Positions 41,003 through 51,470 are shown, counted from the stretch's first letter. The stretch: DNA of 64,000 bases from Dongia_B soli (GCF_034044715.1 NZ_JAXCLW010000001.1:558001-622000); one strand, 5' to 3'. A program made the numbers and translations. Notes: generated by a model not told the origin, from the sequence alone.

Positions 41003-42616
41003 TCAGAACTGCAATGGCTTGCCGTTCACCGTCATCTGGCCGTTCTGCGGCACATCGATCTTGAAATTGTCGACCGGCTTGCCGTCGCTGCCCGTCGCTC
41101 GCGCCGCGTAGCCCAGTAATGCCTGCAGTGCAGCGACATATTGCATCGCTTCAGGCTTCTCCTCAGCTTCCTTTTTTGCCAGGGAAAGCAGATCGTCGAT
41201 ACCGGTGATCGCAATATTCAATGCGCCCGTCGCTCCATAGATCGCTGCCGGCTTCATCACGAAATCACCATCGGCGGTGAGATTCGCGGCAGCTGAGCTC
41301 AGATGCGACGGCTCAACACGCAGCTTCACGCCGTCCCGCTGCAGAAGCTGCTGCAATTGAATCATGAAGACTGTCGTCTTGGCTTCTATCTGCGTCGGAT
41401 CGGCCGTCGCATAGGCAGCGGCGCCATCCGCCATCACGGAAACGAGATCGGCAGTGGGGAGATCGATCAACGACACCGTCAGCGCGCCCGTCGCCGGCAG
41501 ACTTGCTTTTGCGAAGGGGCGCTCTGCATCCGGCGTGTGAAGGACGAGACCGTCATGATCGAGGGTGAAAGTCAAAGTTGCTTTCGGCTGATCGAAGCCA
41601 GTGGCCGCGAAGTTGAGGCCAGCTTTCCCAAGCTCGAAGGCCTCACCACCTTCGCGCTCCTGATAAGTGACACCGGACACATGCAGATCGACGATTGAAT
41701 CCGCGATCAACCCCGGCAGAGCCTTAATGAAATCCTGCACAGAGCTATCCGGCACTGCATTGCCGGAAGCATTACCAGCGGTGGCGGCGGTCGAGGCAGC
41801 GGGCGATGTTCCCGTACTGCCACTGCTATCGGCGGCGGCGGTTTGGCCGTCGGCGGGCTGCGCGCCAGCTTCGCTTTGCTTGTTCGCGGCCGATTGATTA
41901 CCGACTTGCCGCAACGCACGCATTTTCGCCGCGTAGTCGATCAGCTTCAGTCCCTTGGCTGCGGAACTCGCATCGATCGAGGCGATCGTGAGCTTGCCGC
42001 CATCCTTGTCGCCCGCATTCAAACCACTGATAGTCAGCTTGCCGACCTGATCCCATAACCCCTGCCCCTTATCGGTGCTGTCGACGGCGAAGGCGATGCC
42101 CGCCATCTTCAGATCTCCGCCGGTTTTCGGATCGTCGACGGCGATATCGGCCACTTGCAGATCGAGCTTGGTGAAACTGGATGCTTCTTTCAGCCAGGTT
42201 CCTTCGAAGGCCTTGACCGTCTGGGTGACACCGCCGGCGCGTTTACCATCGGGCGCCTTGTACGGGATGGTTTGGGCGATTGACAAGTGATCGGCCTGGT
42301 AGATTTTGCCGTCTTTGGGGGTCAGGACATAGCTCAGTTTGCCGATATCGAAATAACCGGCGTCACTCAGCGTGAGCTTGACGCCCTCGATCGTGACCAG
42401 GTAGCCGGCATCTTGCTGCGGCGTGACGGTAACGGTGCCGTGACTGAGACTGCGCTGGTCAACCGGCCCCTCCATCTGTGCCAGATAGCCCTCGACATCC
42501 TTCTGCAGGCTTGCCGCCACCTGGGTGCGATCCGGTCCCTTGTCGCAGGCGGCCAATATCAAGCCCACGACCAGCGTGACACCGGCGAGGCGACCGGCCT
42601 GTTTCCCAATTCTCAT
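41003..42616 (-). CDS. Large predicted lipoprotein of unknown function
   Basis: A 537-residue exported protein. A basic N-terminus and hydrophobic stretch end in LILAACDKG, a lipobox, with Cys24 as the acylation site; the Asp at +2 would favour retention in the inner membrane under the E. coli rule. The mature protein has two halves of similar flavour (beta-rich, many Asp/Gly) joined by an Ala/Ser/Thr/Gly-rich linker (about 240-300). The C-terminal half contains an asparagine/threonine-rich portion ending NGQMTVNGKPLQF. It resembles the DUF945/YdgA-like lipoproteins only in general style; no family is claimed. It lies alone upstream of zapE. Confidence 0.6.
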   Translation of the reverse strand: MRIGKQAGRLAGVTLVVGLILAACDKGPDRTQVAASLQKDVEGYLAQMEGPVDQRSLSHGTVTVTPQQDAGYLVTIEGVKLTLSDAGYFDIGKLSYVLTPKDGKIYQADHLSIAQTIPYKAPDGKRAGGVTQTVKAFEGTWLKEASSFTKLDLQVADIAVDDPKTGGDLKMAGIAFAVDSTDKGQGLWDQVGKLTISGLNAGDKDGGKLTIASIDASSAAKGLKLIDYAAKMRALRQVGNQSAANKQSEAGAQPADGQTAAADSSGSTGTSPAASTAATAGNASGNAVPDSSVQDFIKALPGLIADSIVDLHVSGVTYQEREGGEAFELGKAGLNFAATGFDQPKATLTFTLDHDGLVLHTPDAERPFAKASLPATGALTVSLIDLPTADLVSVMADGAAAYATADPTQIEAKTTVFMIQLQQLLQRDGVKLRVEPSHLSSAAANLTADGDFVMKPAAIYGATGALNIAITGIDDLLSLAKKEAEEKPEAMQYVAALQALLGYAARATGSDGKPVDNFKIDVPQNGQMTVNGKPLQF

Positions 42617-42710
42617 CCGCGACTCCCAAATAAATTGCCCGGCATGCGGCCGGGCTTGTGCCTTACCATAACAGATTTGCCGCCCGATGGACGCTGCAAT
42701 CCGGCAAACG

Positions 42711-42748
42711 AAAAGATCCGGGTGTGAGTTATATCACGCCCGGATCTT
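42711..42748 (-). terminator. Terminator after sdhB
   Basis: A 15-bp stem (arms 42713-42727 and 42734-42748, one G-U pair) with a 6-base loop is followed on the minus strand by a T-run. A smaller hairpin (ATCCCG/CGGGAT) lies just before it. It ends the sdhCDAB transcript. Confidence 0.75.
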
Positions 42749-42791
42749 GTCATTACCAAGCCGATCCCGTGACCGGGATATGGCGAGACCG

Positions 42792-43568
42792 TTACCGCCG
42801 CTCCACCATCAGCTTCTTGATTTCGCCGATGGCCTTAGCCGGGTTGAGGCCCTTGGGGCAGGTCTTCGTGCAGTTCATGATGGTGTGGCAGCGATAGAGC
42901 CGGAACGGATCTTCCAATTCGTCCAAGCGCTCGCCGGCGCTTTCATCGCGCGTATCGGCGATCCAGCGATAGGCCTGCAGCAGGATGGCGGGGCCGAGAT
43001 AACGGTCACCGTTCCACCAATAACTGGGGCAGGAGGTCGAGCAGCAGAAGCACAGGATGCATTCCCAGAGCCCGTCGAGCTTGGCCCGCTCCTCCGGCGA
43101 TTGCGGCCGCTCGCGCGAAGGTGGCTGGCTCTTCGCCTTCATCCAGGGCTCGATCGATGCATATTGCGCGAAGATGTGATTGAGATCAGGGACCAGATCC
43201 TTAACGACCGGCATATGCGGTAGCGGATAGATTTTCACATCGCCGCTGATCTCGCCGATATCCTTGGTGCAGGCCAGCGTATTGGTGCCGTCGATATTCA
43301 TCGCGCAGGAACCGCAAACGCCTTCCCGGCATGACCGGCGGAAGGTCAGGGTCGGGTCGATCTCGTTCTTGATCTTGATGATGGCATCGAGAACCATCGG
43401 TCCGCAGGCATCCAGATCGACCTCGTAGCTATCGATCTTCGGATTGCCGCCAACGTCCGGATCCCAGCGATAGACCTTGAAGGTCTTGATCCGCTTCGCT
43501 CCGGCCGGCGCCTTGAAGGTCTTGCCGGAAACGGGTTTCATGCTGGCGGGTAAGGTCAATTCGGCCAT
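42792..43568 (-). CDS. sdhB: Succinate dehydrogenase iron-sulfur subunit
   Basis: Electron-transfer subunit of complex II, 258 residues. The [2Fe-2S] cluster is held by CREGVCGSC and a further Cys in NTLAC; the [4Fe-4S] cluster by CILCFCCSTSCP; the [3Fe-4S] cluster by CHTIMNCTKTCPKG. It passes electrons from SdhA to the quinone site formed with SdhC and SdhD. CILCFCC has Phe where Ala is usual, which does not affect the ligands. It is the last gene of the operon, 20 bases after sdhA. Confidence 0.97.
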   Translation of the reverse strand: MAELTLPASMKPVSGKTFKAPAGAKRIKTFKVYRWDPDVGGNPKIDSYEVDLDACGPMVLDAIIKIKNEIDPTLTFRRSCREGVCGSCAMNIDGTNTLACTKDIGEISGDVKIYPLPHMPVVKDLVPDLNHIFAQYASIEPWMKAKSQPPSRERPQSPEERAKLDGLWECILCFCCSTSCPSYWWNGDRYLGPAILLQAYRWIADTRDESAGERLDELEDPFRLYRCHTIMNCTKTCPKGLNPAKAIGEIKKLMVERR

Positions 43569-43588
43569 GATGTCAGCCCTCGCCCCGA

Positions 43589-45430
<1,842 letters not shown>

Positions 45431-45458
45431 GATCCGGATCGATCCCGTTATAAAAAAT

Positions 45459-45851
45459 TCAACCGCCGAAGGCGATGACCAGCAGCGACACCACCGCAGC
45501 CACCATCAGGGCGAAACAGGCAAAATTGGTCAGTACGATCAGCGCCTTGCGGCAGCCATGATTGCTGACGTAATCCTCGATCACCACCTGCAGGCCGAGC
45601 GCTGCGTGATAAAACATGGCGCCGAGAAACAACACCATGAGGCCAAGCGTTACCGGCGACCCAAGCCAGGCGACAGCCGTGGCGTGATCGGTATCGGTCA
45701 GGAAGACCAGCGAGCCGACGAACCACAGGGAAAGCGGAATAAGCGCCAGGGAGGTCAAGCGTTGCCGCCACCAATGGTTCACGCCTTCTTTCGCAGAACC
45801 GAGGCCACGCACGCGGCCGAGTTCGCTGCGCAATCCTTTCTCGCCCGCCAT
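45459..45851 (-). CDS. sdhD: Succinate dehydrogenase membrane anchor, SdhD
   Basis: Small hydrophobic anchor of 130 residues with three transmembrane helices (about 30-50, 58-80 and 100-125). FYHAALGLQVVIEDYV contains the His/Asp region that, with SdhC, forms the quinone site and binds haem b. Its start shares one base with the sdhC stop (TGATG), so ATG 45851 is used; a longer reading frame upstream runs through sdhC and is not real. With SdhC it anchors the catalytic SdhAB dimer in the inner membrane. Confidence 0.92.
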   Translation of the reverse strand: MAGEKGLRSELGRVRGLGSAKEGVNHWWRQRLTSLALIPLSLWFVGSLVFLTDTDHATAVAWLGSPVTLGLMVLFLGAMFYHAALGLQVVIEDYVSNHGCRKALIVLTNFACFALMVAAVVSLLVIAFGG

Positions 45852-46246
45852 CAGAATGCACCCCGCGCCATATAACCGAACACCCAAGCCAACACGGTGA
45901 GCAGGATGGTAGCGACGATCACCGCATAACCGCTGCGATAGGCTGTCGGCAATTCGTAACCCCAACCCGCGTCCCAGGCCAAATGCCGGATGCCGTTCAG
46001 CAGGTGATAGAAGAAGGCCAGCGACCAAAGAAACAGCAGGATGCGGCCGATGATGGAGCCGACGATCCCCTCCGCCGTGTCGAAAGCTTCGTTGCCGATT
46101 GCGGCTGCGACCAGCCAATAGACCAGCACAAGCGTGCCGACTGCTAGGCCGACACCGGCGACGCGGTGAAGGATCGATGTGGCGGAAGTGAGTTGCGGCT
46201 TATAGATCTGTAGATGCGGCGAAATTGGTCGCGGATGGCTGGCCAT
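45851..46246 (-). CDS. sdhC: Succinate dehydrogenase cytochrome b556 subunit, SdhC
   Basis: First anchor subunit, 131 residues, three transmembrane helices. RPISPHLQIYKPQLTSATSILHRVAGV is the family opening, and FYHLLNGIRHLAWD holds the haem-ligand His (H-x3-G-x-RH). It begins the operon sdhCDAB. A good sigma-70-like promoter lies about 70-97 bases upstream, and a degenerate copy of the TTGCANTGCAA palindrome overlaps its spacer. Confidence 0.95.
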   Translation of the reverse strand: MASHPRPISPHLQIYKPQLTSATSILHRVAGVGLAVGTLVLVYWLVAAAIGNEAFDTAEGIVGSIIGRILLFLWSLAFFYHLLNGIRHLAWDAGWGYELPTAYRSGYAVIVATILLTVLAWVFGYMARGAF

Positions 46247-46315
46247 GTATTCATCCCGAGGATGCGTTAACTACAAAACGCGAACCCTACACCGCGGCGT
46301 GTAAGGCTGCGCCTG

Positions 46316-46343
46316 TGATAACTCTTTCGCATTGCAGCGTCAA
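46316..46343 (-). promoter_or_regulatory. Candidate promoter of sdhCDAB
   Basis: On the minus strand TTGACG, 16 bases, TTATCA, ending about 70 bases before sdhC. The -35 is near consensus, and the region lies between mch and sdhC. A transcript would start near 46309. Confidence 0.5.
46327..46337. promoter_or_regulatory. Degenerate TTGCANTGCAA site in the sdhC promoter spacer
   Basis: Read on the minus strand as CTGCAATGCGA; the TGCA-N-TGC core matches the sucC and mch sites. It lies between the -35 and -10 elements, where a bound repressor would block polymerase. Weak alone; noted because of the shared core. Confidence 0.35.
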
Positions 46344-46399
46344 CTTTACGCAGTTCTATCGTAAAAGCATGGCTGATGCGCCAAAAAGCGCCATTTCCA

Positions 46400-47458
46400 T
46401 CACGCGCGACGCTTCAACAACACGGTGTAGTCGAGATCGAGCACCAGTTCGGCCGGCGGTTGGCTGCCAGCGGCGGTGAGCGAACCGGGAAAATCCGCGC
46501 AGGGATGGTCTTTGGCGGCCACGGTCCGCAATCGCAAGGCCCCGACATCCCGGCGGCCCGGCAACTCGATCCGCTCGATGATCTCGCTCCAGGCATAGAT
46601 CGTATCGCCGGCGAAGCTCGGATTGACATGCCGCCCGCCATTGATCGCCAGGATTTTGAAAGCGCCGGCGAGACCATTGAAGCTGAGCGCGCGCGCCAAG
46701 CTGATGATATGGCCGCCATAGATCAGGCGCCGGCCGAACCGGCCCTTGGCCTCGCTGTGCTGGTTGAAGTGAACCTTGGCATTGTTCTGGTAGAGACGCG
46801 TCGCTGTCATGTGGTCGCTTTCTTCCAGCGTCATGCCATCGACATGATCGATCTTTTCGCCCGGCGCATAATCGTCCCAGAGATGCGGTTGACCGGCCAG
46901 GGCTGCATCATAGCGTGTCACGTCGAGCCCGGCGGGCAGCATGAAATCGGCAGCAGCGACCTCGCTTGGCAGATTGGGCACCTTGGCTTCGGGCGCCGGT
47001 GCCGACTTGTCGCGTTTGCGCACCATCACCCAGCGGACATAATCGAGGACGACTTCATGGCGCTGGTTGCGACCGATCGAATGGACATAGACCACGCCCG
47101 TTTCGCCATTGGAATTCTCTTTCAGCCCGATCACGGTCGAGCGGGCACTGACCGTGTCGCCGGGATAGACCGGCACGCCGAATTTGCAACCGGCATAACC
47201 GAGATTGGCGATCGCATTCAGCGAGATATCGGCAACGGTCCGGCCGAACACCATGTGAAAGACCAGCAGGTCGTCGACCGGCGCCCTTGGCAGGCCGATC
47301 GACTGGGCAAAGCTGTCCGAGCTTGGCAAGGCGAAACGCGAACCGGTCAAGCCGATATAGAGCGCCACATCCCCGGCACTGATGCTGCGTGGCACCGCAT
47401 GCACGATCTCCTGGCCCAGCCGAAAATCTTCGAAATAGTTGCCCGGATTGGTCTTCAT
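46400..47458 (-). CDS. mch: Mesaconyl-CoA hydratase (MaoC-like, double hotdog)
   Basis: A 352-residue protein of two MaoC/hotdog domains (about 10-165 and 185-345). The opening KTNPGNYFEDFRLGQEIVHA and GYPG-type block APVDDLLVFHMVFGRTVADISLNAIANLGYA, here read in its conserved pieces PVDDLLVFH and DISLNA, match mesaconyl-CoA hydratase of the ethylmalonyl-CoA pathway, which makes beta-methylmalyl-CoA from mesaconyl-CoA. GENSN-like (KENSNGETGVVYVHSIG) and LYQNNAKVHFNQH also suit that enzyme. The ATG at 47458 follows AGGGGAAG; a longer start at 47506 runs through the operator palindrome. No other ethylmalonyl-CoA pathway gene is in the window. It is upstream of sdhCDAB on the same strand, 153 bases away. 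Confidence 0.87.
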   Translation of the reverse strand: MKTNPGNYFEDFRLGQEIVHAVPRSISAGDVALYIGLTGSRFALPSSDSFAQSIGLPRAPVDDLLVFHMVFGRTVADISLNAIANLGYAGCKFGVPVYPGDTVSARSTVIGLKENSNGETGVVYVHSIGRNQRHEVVLDYVRWVMVRKRDKSAPAPEAKVPNLPSEVAAADFMLPAGLDVTRYDAALAGQPHLWDDYAPGEKIDHVDGMTLEESDHMTATRLYQNNAKVHFNQHSEAKGRFGRRLIYGGHIISLARALSFNGLAGAFKILAINGGRHVNPSFAGDTIYAWSEIIERIELPGRRDVGALRLRTVAAKDHPCADFPGSLTAAGSQPPAELVLDLDYTVLLKRRA

Positions 47459-47491
47459 CTTCCCCTGCTCAGCTTGAGTATCGCGTTTATG

Positions 47492-47532
47492 TTGCAGTGC
47501 AAACATTAGCGACAGGCACGCGGGGAAAGCAA
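47492..47532 (-). promoter_or_regulatory. Promoter and TTGCAGTGCAA operator of mch
   Basis: On the minus strand a candidate promoter TTGCTT (47527-47532), 16 bases, GCTAAT (47505-47510) is followed at once by the perfect palindrome TTGCA-N-TGCAA at 47492-47502, placing it over the predicted transcription start. Confidence 0.5.
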
Positions 47533-47667
47533 GAACGCTGCATTGACAGCACGGTTATTTCGGTGATGGGGGATTGTTGCGAGACAAGTTGCCTGTTTTC
47601 GCCAATACGGCGACATGGCAAGGTGACAATTCGATTTCACGATGCCCCGAACACGACGCCAAGAACG

Positions 47668-48513
47668 ATGAATATCCTATCGATCCAATCGCAGGTCGTT
47701 TACGGCCATGTCGGCAACTCCGCCGCCCAGTTCATCCTGCAGCGCCTCGGCTATGATGTCTGGTCGATACCGACTGTGCTCTTCTCTAATCATCTGGATT
47801 GGCCGACCTGGACCGGCCGGGTGCTGCCGCCGGAAGATGTTGCGGCGCTGATCGACGGCCTCGACAAACTGGGCGTGCTGGAGCGGGTCGATGCGGTGCT
47901 GACCGGATATCTCGGCGACGCGGGCAATGTACCGCTGGTGGCACAGCTGGTCGATCGGCTACGGGCCGACCATCCCAATCTCATCTATGCCTGCGATCCG
48001 GTCATGGGCGACCACGGCGAGCTTTATGTCAGGCCCGCCCTGGCTGAAGGAATTGCCGAAGAGCTGGTGCGGCGCGCCGATATCCTGTTGCCTAATCAGT
48101 TCGAACTGGCGCGGCTCAGCGGCCGCGACATTCATGATCACGCGACCACCATTGCTGCCGCGCGCGAGCTGAAACATCGCAGCAAGGCCCGCATCGTGGT
48201 GGCAACCGGTGCCCCGGAACCGTCGATGCCGGACTCGATCTTCGCCGTCGCGATGGATGACGACAGCATCTGGCGGGCGGAAGGCGCGAAGGTGGAGGTG
48301 CCGGCATCGGGCGCGGGCGACAGTTTCGCCGCCTTATTCGTCGGACATTATCTGCGGCAGCGTGATCTGTCGCAGGCTTTGGCCGCGGCGGTGACCGGCA
48401 CAAGCCAGATATTCGCTGCCACTGCCGCCAAGGCGCATGATGAATTGGTCATCATCGGCAGCCAGGATAAGTGGGCCAACCTGCCCGCGACCACGGCAAC
48501 GCGCATTGCTTGA
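47668..48513 (+). CDS. pdxY: Pyridoxal kinase PdxY
   Basis: Pyridoxal/pyridoxine kinase of the ribokinase-like PfkB-related superfamily, 281 residues, supplying pyridoxal 5'-phosphate by salvage. MNILSIQSQVVYGHVGNSAA is the PdxY opening; NHLDWPTWTG carries substrate residues; the anion-hole and catalytic base are in SGAGDSFAALF with Asp218. The ATG at 47668 was chosen by the length and the family start, although upstream in-frame ATGs exist. Divergent from mch with 209 bases between. The terminal portion overlaps a bidirectional hairpin shared with asd. Confidence 0.93.
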   Translation: MNILSIQSQVVYGHVGNSAAQFILQRLGYDVWSIPTVLFSNHLDWPTWTGRVLPPEDVAALIDGLDKLGVLERVDAVLTGYLGDAGNVPLVAQLVDRLRADHPNLIYACDPVMGDHGELYVRPALAEGIAEELVRRADILLPNQFELARLSGRDIHDHATTIAAARELKHRSKARIVVATGAPEPSMPDSIFAVAMDDDSIWRAEGAKVEVPASGAGDSFAALFVGHYLRQRDLSQALAAAVTGTSQIFAATAAKAHDELVIIGSQDKWANLPATTATRIA

Positions 48514-48549
48514 TAGATCGCCGGGGCGATAACCCACCCATTGATAAGA

Positions 48550-48579
48550 AACGGCCCGCGCGATCTCGGACGGGCCGTT
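48550..48579. terminator. Bidirectional hairpin between pdxY and asd
   Basis: AACGGCCCG and CGGGCCGTT form a perfect 9-bp stem with a 12-base loop between the convergent stops. The T content after it is modest in both directions, but its position supports a shared terminator. Confidence 0.55.
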
Positions 48580-48607
48580 CACTTCACCTCGACATTGACG
48601 GTCCGGT

Positions 48608-49636
48608 TTACGCCGCCTTCTTACCCAAATGTTCCTTGACCAGCACTTCGGCGATCTGCACCGCATTGAGGGCAGCACCCTTGCGCAGATTGTCGGAAAC
48701 GCACCAGAAATTGAGACCGTGCTGCACCGTCGGATCCTTACGCAGGCGGCTGACGAAGACCGCGTCTTCACCAGCACATTCGGCCGGCGTGACATAGCCT
48801 TCATCGACCCGGTGATCGATCACGGTCACGCCCGGCGCGTTCCGCAAAGCGCTGCGCGCTTCTTCCTCGCTGATCGGGTTTTCGAATTCCACGTTCACCG
48901 CTTCGGAATGACCGATGAAGATCGGCGCACGTACGCAGGTCGCCGTCACGGGGATATTCGGATCTAGGATCTTGCGGGTCTCGACCGCCATCTTCCATTC
49001 CTCTTTCGTGTACCCGTCTTCCATAAAGACATCGATATGCGGAATGAGATTGAAAGCAATCTGCTTGGTGAACTTCCGCCGCTCGACCGGGCTGTTCATA
49101 TAGATCGCACGGGTCTGGTTGAAGAGCTCATCCATGCCCTCCTTGCCGGCGCCCGAGACCGATTGATAGGTGGCGACGACGACCCGCTTGATCTTGGCGA
49201 GATCATGCAGCGGCTTCAGTGCGACCACCATCTGGATGGTCGAGCAGTTCGGATTGGCGATGATGCCGCGCTTGGTGTAGTTGGCGATGGCATGGGGGTT
49301 GACCTCGGGCACCACCAGTGGCACGTCCGGTTCCATGCGGAAATGCGAGGTGTTGTCGATGACGACCGCGCCGGCCGAGGCGGCCTTGGGCGAGAAGACG
49401 GCGGATACCTTCGCACCGGGCGAGGAGAGGACGATATCGACACCTTTGAAGTTATAGGTGTCGAGGCGCTGCACCTTCAGCACATCATCTTCGCCGAAGG
49501 AAACCTCGCTGCCGGCCGAGCGTTCGGAGGCCAGCGCCACCACCTCGCTGACCGGGAACTGGCGGTCGGCCAAGGTCTGCAGGATTTCCCGTCCTACATT
49601 CCCCGTGGCTCCCACCACTGCAACTTTATACGCCAT
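48608..49636 (-). CDS. asd: Aspartate-semialdehyde dehydrogenase
   Basis: NADPH enzyme of 342 residues that makes aspartate-semialdehyde from aspartyl phosphate for lysine, threonine, methionine and peptidoglycan. The Rossmann start is VAVVGATGNVGREI, the catalytic Cys131 is in NPNCSTIQM, and SGAGKEGMDEL plus the C-terminal IGHSEAVNVEFENPIS region match the family. ATG 49636 is preferred over ATG 49639 because of ribosome-site spacing (AGAGGA). It lies at the end of the leucine cluster, as in many alphaproteobacteria, though two small genes and a stress-protein gene intervene. Confidence 0.96.
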   Translation of the reverse strand: MAYKVAVVGATGNVGREILQTLADRQFPVSEVVALASERSAGSEVSFGEDDVLKVQRLDTYNFKGVDIVLSSPGAKVSAVFSPKAASAGAVVIDNTSHFRMEPDVPLVVPEVNPHAIANYTKRGIIANPNCSTIQMVVALKPLHDLAKIKRVVVATYQSVSGAGKEGMDELFNQTRAIYMNSPVERRKFTKQIAFNLIPHIDVFMEDGYTKEEWKMAVETRKILDPNIPVTATCVRAPIFIGHSEAVNVEFENPISEEEARSALRNAPGVTVIDHRVDEGYVTPAECAGEDAVFVSRLRKDPTVQHGLNFWCVSDNLRKGAALNAVQIAEVLVKEHLGKKAA

Positions 49637-49661
49637 CATGTCCTCTCATTTGCATCGTCTA

Positions 49662-49690
49662 GAAAAAGAAAAAGGCCGCATCAAGCGGCC
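49662..49690 (-). terminator. Intrinsic terminator of the small Thr-rich gene
   Basis: Stem GGCCGC/GCGGCC with a 5-base loop followed on the minus strand by TTTTTCTTTTT. It separates the small exported-protein gene from asd. Confidence 0.85.
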
Positions 49691-49719
49691 CACGGAACAA
49701 CCCTATAAGCCGCAATGCG

Positions 49720-49881
49720 TCAGCCGCCGGTAGTTTTTCCGGTGGTGGTGGTTGCGGTGGTGGTGGACGTCGACTGACCATTCGCAGCGGTCTCGTCGGC
49801 GTGGCGCGGACAGGCCATCGTGCTCGCCGACAGAGCGGCAAGCCCGAACAGAATCGTCAGCATGGCAAGAGCCAGTTTCAT
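49720..49881 (-). CDS. Small Thr-rich exported protein
   Basis: A short gene of 53 residues, not recognised. MKLALAMLTILFGLAALSASTMA is a classical signal-peptide-like N-terminus (two positions: possibly cleaved after STMA), and the mature part is PRHADETAANGQ followed by a Thr/Gly-rich tail with TTTATTTTGKTTGG. A Cys follows the hydrophobic segment (ASTMAC), so a lipoprotein is possible, although the lipobox is not ideal. The start is uncertain: ATG 49896 or 49992 would add 5 or 37 residues. A strong terminator follows it. Function unknown. Confidence 0.5.
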   Translation of the reverse strand: MKLALAMLTILFGLAALSASTMACPRHADETAANGQSTSTTTATTTTGKTTGG

Positions 49882-50006
49882 CGCCGGATCAATCATCCTT
49901 TGCACCAACAGCACAATTTTATACCCGTGGGCGGGCTTTTGTCGAGTCGCCGTTTTCCCGGCGATTCGCCGGTTTCGGCAGGAATGGTTCAAGAAGACCT
50001 GGACAT

Positions 50007-50417
50007 CTAGGGGTTGAACGGCTCCACCGAAACGATGCGGAAAGGCAATGTCTCGCCATTATGATCGGTGATCGAAACATATTCTCCCGGCCGGAATTGG
50101 TGGCGCTCGAATTTAAAGGCCGGTTCGTCATCATCGACACCGGGCTCATAGGAAAAGACCCAGTGGTCGCGGCCAAGACGCAACAAGGCGCCGCTTTGCG
50201 CTAATTCCCCGACCCAGAAGCGATGCACCCGACAATGGCTCTTCAACTGCTGGAAGGCTTCGAAATCCAAATGGCCTTCGGCATTGAGCGGCGCCACGAA
50301 CTCGTAACCACAATCGGGCGTACCCTGGGGAAAGTCTCGCGTCCGTCCAAGCTCAAGCCTAATGGTGTGCAACTGCGTCGCTCGTTGCTGGTCTCGCCGC
50401 CCCTCGCCTTCTTTCAT
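50007..50417 (-). CDS. Conserved-looking hypothetical protein
   Basis: A 136-residue soluble protein of acidic/aromatic composition, with no signal peptide and no membrane segment. HRFWVGELAQSGALLR, HWVFSYEPGVDDDEPAF and FKFERHQFRPGEYVSITDHNGE suggest a compact beta-rich fold. No family was recognised with confidence; it is probably a small alphaproteobacterial conserved protein. It sits between a universal stress protein gene and the small exported protein, all on the minus strand. No ribosome site of note is visible at the ATG at 50417. Confidence 0.6.
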   Translation of the reverse strand: MKEGEGRRDQQRATQLHTIRLELGRTRDFPQGTPDCGYEFVAPLNAEGHLDFEAFQQLKSHCRVHRFWVGELAQSGALLRLGRDHWVFSYEPGVDDDEPAFKFERHQFRPGEYVSITDHNGETLPFRIVSVEPFNP

Positions 50418-50449
50418 CGCTTATCCGCCGCTCGCTCCGCTCGCCCGCC

Positions 50450-51340
50450 TCAATGCGCCAGCAAAACCGGCAGGCCTGCATGGTGAATCATGTCCCGCGT
50501 GACGCCACCGAGGACCATTTGGCGCAAGCGCCCGTGGGAATAGGCCCCCATAACCAACAGGCCGGCCTGTTGTTCCGCCGCCGTCTGCAGGAGGCGCTGC
50601 GACGTCCCGCCTTCTTTGGGAACGTCCGCCAAGGCTGACTCGATGCCCTGCCAGGCCAGATAACGTACCAATTCCAGCGCCGCATTGCCCTGTTGCCCCT
50701 CTGGAACGGTCGCTACCCGCACTCTCGCGCGTCCCGACAGGAGGTCCAAGGCAGATTGCACCGCGCGAACGGCCTCAATGCTGCCATTCCAGGCAATCAG
50801 CGCAGTCCCCGTCTCGATCGCCTCCAACGCCGCTTCGGACATCGTCTTGGGCACCAGCAAGACCGAGCGGCCGGCCGCAAACAGCACATCCTCCAGCTGA
50901 ATGGACATCAGGGCGAAATCGTCGCCCTGCTCGGGTCGCGCGAAGACAATCAAATCGGTCAAACGGGAATAGATGATGAGCGGATCCCGGATCAGTTCCT
51001 GTTCCTGCTCGGCGACGAATTGGGTCGTGACACCGGCAGCTTCCGCTCCCGGATTGATCGGCTGGTCGGACAAGGTGATGCCCCGATCCGCCACCCATTT
51101 ATCGAAAGTGGCTCGCGCGGTCTTGGCCAGGGCCTCGCTATGCTTCCTGGTTACATCAGCCGCTTCTGCGATGGCGAAACCCACCCCGACCAGCATCGGC
51201 GTCGATTGCAAGGGATCTGCAAGGACGTGCAAAGCCTGGATATGTGCTTGATGAGGTTTGGCCACGGCAAGTGCCGCATCGAGCGCGCACCGATCGGTCT
51301 CGATCCCCAAGAGTGGAACCAGGATGTGCTTGATGCTCAT
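50450..51340 (-). CDS. Universal stress protein family protein (tandem Usp domains)
   Basis: A 296-residue protein with two Usp-like domains. The first (about 1-150) starts MSIKHILVPLLGIETDRCALDAAL; the second (about 150-296) ends with the ATP-binding loop MGAYSHGRLRQMVLGGVT, which fits the G-x2-G-x9-G(S/T) rule of ATP-binding Usp proteins; HHAGLPVLLAH is the C-terminal strand. The first domain lacks a clean copy of this loop. Such proteins act in stress and growth-arrest responses; a specific role is not inferred. A ribosome-like AAGGGG lies just before the ATG. Confidence 0.85.
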   Translation of the reverse strand: MSIKHILVPLLGIETDRCALDAALAVAKPHQAHIQALHVLADPLQSTPMLVGVGFAIAEAADVTRKHSEALAKTARATFDKWVADRGITLSDQPINPGAEAAGVTTQFVAEQEQELIRDPLIIYSRLTDLIVFARPEQGDDFALMSIQLEDVLFAAGRSVLLVPKTMSEAALEAIETGTALIAWNGSIEAVRAVQSALDLLSGRARVRVATVPEGQQGNAALELVRYLAWQGIESALADVPKEGGTSQRLLQTAAEQQAGLLVMGAYSHGRLRQMVLGGVTRDMIHHAGLPVLLAH

Positions 51341-51440
51341 CTAGAGACCCCTTTTTTGCAAACTCGGAACGACATACTGACCTAAAAAATGTGGGTCTCA
51401 CGTCCGGCCGAGTCAAGAAATAGCGGACTGTAGATGGGCA

Positions 51441-51470
51441 AAGGCGCCTCACCATTTAGTGAAGCGCCTT
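51441..51470 (-). terminator. Putative terminator after leuB
   Basis: AAGGCGCCTCAC and GTGAAGCGCCTT pair over 12 positions (one G-U) with a 6-base loop, 61 bases after the leuB stop. The downstream T content is low, so confidence is moderate. Confidence 0.5.

Noticed and set aside
47543..47548. TTGACA on the plus strand upstream of pdxY
   Set aside because: A perfect -35 hexamer, but no acceptable -10 at 16-18 bases; not listed as a promoter.
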